From: Tetradesmus obliquus
Taxonomy: Eukaryota; Chlorophyta; Chlorophyceae; Sphaeropleales; Scenedesmaceae
Assembly (NCBI GenBank): GCA_030272155.1
Contig: CP126192.1
Coordinates: forward strand, 8,218,501-8,282,500
DNA length: 64,000 nt
Direction: 5' to 3'
Shown here: one piece after another, positions 61,807-64,000 of the stretch
Numbering within the stretch: position 1 is the first letter of the stretch
How the letters are laid out: every line of letters starts with the position of its first letter
Notes under the pieces: model-generated
The model's input: only the letters and a program-made list of their open reading frames with translations
Databases searched by the model: none
What the model was told of the DNA's origin: nothing
Translations under genes and position numbers: made by a program

Positions 61807-63133
61807 CTTGTGAAAGCATTGGGTCCATGTCAGCCATGTCAGCATGGCCCCACACCTCCAGGTATGCACCGCCATCAGCAGCAGGCACCACACACGGATA
61901 AAACACCGCAGTGCCACCATACAGGCAGCCGAATGCCGTTGGTTGCGCAGGTGTTGTCTGCGCCAACTGACAAGTAGTATGAGCTGGGTAGGCCGTATGA
62001 CAATGGCGGCATGAACAGCGCTGGCTCGATTGGCAGCAGCGCCTGCTTCCAGAAGATCATCTTGCGCTGCTGGTGCAGCTGCCGTGTCTGCCAGAGTGGG
62101 TCCACTGAAGCGGACACCCTCAGGAACACAGCTGACTCGGTAGGGTACTGTGCAAGTGACATGCTGAAGTTGGCAGTGGCATAGACATAGCTGGGTACAT
62201 ACTGCCCTGCACTGCAGACTCCGGTTGAGTTGCCTGTATCTGTGCGGTGAATAGCACTGCGCAGCCATTCTGTGATGTTGCTTTGGTACGAGGCATTCTG
62301 GCACATGCCTGCTGAATAGCCAACAGCCACCAAGTGCTTGGCCAAAGACTCTCCATCTGCATCACTGAAGCAAGCTGGGTACCCCACCAGGAAGTCGTAC
62401 AGTGTGGTCCAACTAGAATCGCTGCTGCCATTGACAACCGCAGAAAGAAGGAGGTGTGTTTCGTTACTCCATGTGATGTTGTATTGGCTGATAGCTCCAC
62501 ACAGGCTGAAGAAGCACTCCTGCAGACCTGAAGCAAATCCTGTCATGTTGCTGATCATAGTCCCATTCAAGCTAGAAGTAGAGCTTGTGTCATTACCATT
62601 CAGGTCCACATCAGGCGCGCCGAGCTGTGCCCAGGATGAAGTAGAGTTGCTCACATCCAGCTTGATCTGTGGGTAGTCGCTGGCAAGCAGCCCGTAGTCA
62701 CCACTCTGGCAAACAAAGCTGCCAGGCAGGCGCGTGCAGCTGATTGGCTGCCACCAGCCACTGGCTAGTACTGCAACGCAATCCTTACCCTCAGGTGGAG
62801 CAGGCGGGCCCTTGCTGCCAAAAGGAGACCAGTCCCCGCGTGATCCGTCCTGCCATGCATAGGCCTGGGTGCTTGCGTTGTACCTCAGCCCCAGCAGCAG
62901 CGTGCCGTTGACTGCAAAGCCGCCACTCCACCTGGGGTGCTTTGCAGCCAGTGCAGCCAGCGCTGCGTTGTCTGCTGCTGAATGCACAGACACCAGCTGC
63001 AGCCCCTGGCTGCTGCAGATGGCTGCAGCTGCCCCATACTCGGCCAAAGCGGTGTACAGTGTCCACGTGCGGTTGCCTTGCAAAATAGCGTGCTCACTAG
63101 AGGGTACCTCTGCAACAGTGTAGTTGACTGTAT

Positions 63134-63164
<31 letters not shown>

Positions 63165-64000
63165 AGCCCACAGCCATACAACTGTCAGCACATGGTGCCG
63201 GGCATTGCCACCCAGGCTTCACTACGCAGCCGGCAACATGTTGCTGCTGGCAGTTCTTTTGGTTCTTATAAACGTGTGCATCGTGTGCTATGGGGCTGAC
63301 TCGTTTCTTTCTCGTCTCAGGACATGTGTTCACCTTGTTGGGGCTCAAACCATTGTCTACGATGGTGCCAGGACCCACATGAATCTATCCTCTCTGTTTC
63401 AAGCATCGCCGCTGCCCTGATGGTTGCTTGCAGCCGTCAGAGCAAGGTGTGCTTGCAAGCGATGCAATTGCACGTGCTACGCTACCCACCTGCGCAGGCT
63501 GCAAGGACTGGCGTACCATCCCAGGGGGCGACAAAACCCAGCTGGCCTGTGGTGGAGGTGTCCAGACCGCCCTTGTATCTGCCTTGCCCGTAATGACCAG
63601 CATTGGGGTAATCCAGGGCAGTGTAGTCACTCCACAGGCTCAGATCATATTGTGAGGGTAACGCTGTTGTTGGCATGCCAAGCAGAACCCATGGGTTTAT
63701 GGTCAGCGCACACCAGGGCCACAGTGCCCGGTACACGCCAGACAAGTAGTCAGCTTGTGCCGGGGTGTGGATGGACGGCAGGTGCCCGCCCAGCATCACG
63801 CAGTAGTTGTCACCCTCGGCCATAGTCCCGTAATATCCTGGGGATATCCCCCTGACATGAGCCGCAGGCCACTCTCTGTTGATGTACGGCCAGAGGTAGG
63901 CAACGCCATTGTCGGCGTAGGACTTGAGGAACTGCTGCGGCGAGCCTTGCACGGTGAAGTTCAGCAGGTGCAGCTGCGCAGCTGATGGGCCTGGAAAGGC
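61807..64000 (-). CDS. Extracellular C-type-lectin-domain glycoprotein (partial; possible frame break)
   Basis: The gene enters from the right edge. Exon 64000-63490 contains a CTLD-like stretch (GDNYCVMLGGHLPSIHTPAQ, WVLLGM, LWSDYTALDYPNAGHY). It can splice in phase to 63127, whose acceptor follows a (CTG)n tract. The second exon holds a complete CTLD: ICSSQGLQLVSVHSAADNAA, LLLGLRYNASTQAYAWQDGS, DCVAVLASGWWQPISC and FVCQ. No Ca2+-site EPN/QPD motif is evident, so calcium-dependent sugar binding is doubtful. A region of about 230 residues follows with many N-glycosylation sequons (NGT, NDT, NMT, NIT, NET, NGS, NAS), implying secretion or an extracellular face. Near 61990-61880 this frame fades and runs to a stop at 61875, while another frame (TAFGCLYGGTAVFYPCVVPA) stays coding-like to a donor at 61807. 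The exact family is not recognised. Confidence 0.7.

Overview
The window is nuclear DNA from a eukaryote, most likely a green alga. Every confident gene is split by GT-AG introns, a few of them GC-AG. Coding exons are GC-rich and alanine/glutamine-rich, CAG/CTG repeats occur throughout, and the gene set (plastid-targeted AdhE, alpha-COP, an axonemal dynein assembly factor, plant/fungal-type MFS carriers, an extracellular C-type lectin protein) fits the core Chlorophyta. A Scenedesmus/Sphaeropleales-like alga is my best guess; that is inference.

Layout: 1-3963 holds repeats and no gene I can support. 4195-7016 (minus) is a leucine-zipper-like protein, possibly a green-algal bZIP. 7140-11404 is spacer with tandem repeats. 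11405-18142 (minus) is a complete 11-exon MFS carrier of the anion:cation symporter type (554 aa). 20044-26554 (minus) is a complete 17-exon bifunctional aldehyde/alcohol dehydrogenase (986 aa). 27921-43019 (minus) is a complete 26-exon coatomer alpha subunit (about 1240 aa). 44776-52454 (plus) is a complete 10-exon DNAAF5/HEATR2 dynein preassembly factor (995 aa). 54132-58184 (minus) is a complete 8-exon DHA1-type MFS transporter (668 aa). 61807-64000 (minus) is the 3' part of a glycosylated C-type-lectin-domain protein that runs off the right edge. For the four complete multi-exon models I joined exons by hand; reading phase closes at every junction.

The genes do not form a pathway. AdhE is fermentative, alpha-COP is housekeeping vesicle traffic, DNAAF5 is for cilia, and the two MFS proteins are carriers.

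The most unusual property is architectural. In every confident gene except adhE, and also in the two less certain gene models, introns (and one 3' UTR) contain degenerate copies of pieces of the neighbouring exon. Copies upstream of an exon carry its 5' part plus the acceptor. Copies downstream carry its 3' part plus the donor (or the stop codon). No copy I examined has both splice sites. I count roughly 60 such half-exon copies, in arrays of one to seven. This looks like recurrent local tandem duplication across exon boundaries that has enlarged introns, tolerated because each copy is blind to exon definition. Other points of interest are a long near-perfect hairpin in an adhE intron, a three-copy MITE-like inverted-repeat family, CTG tracts next to splice acceptors, and GC splice donors.
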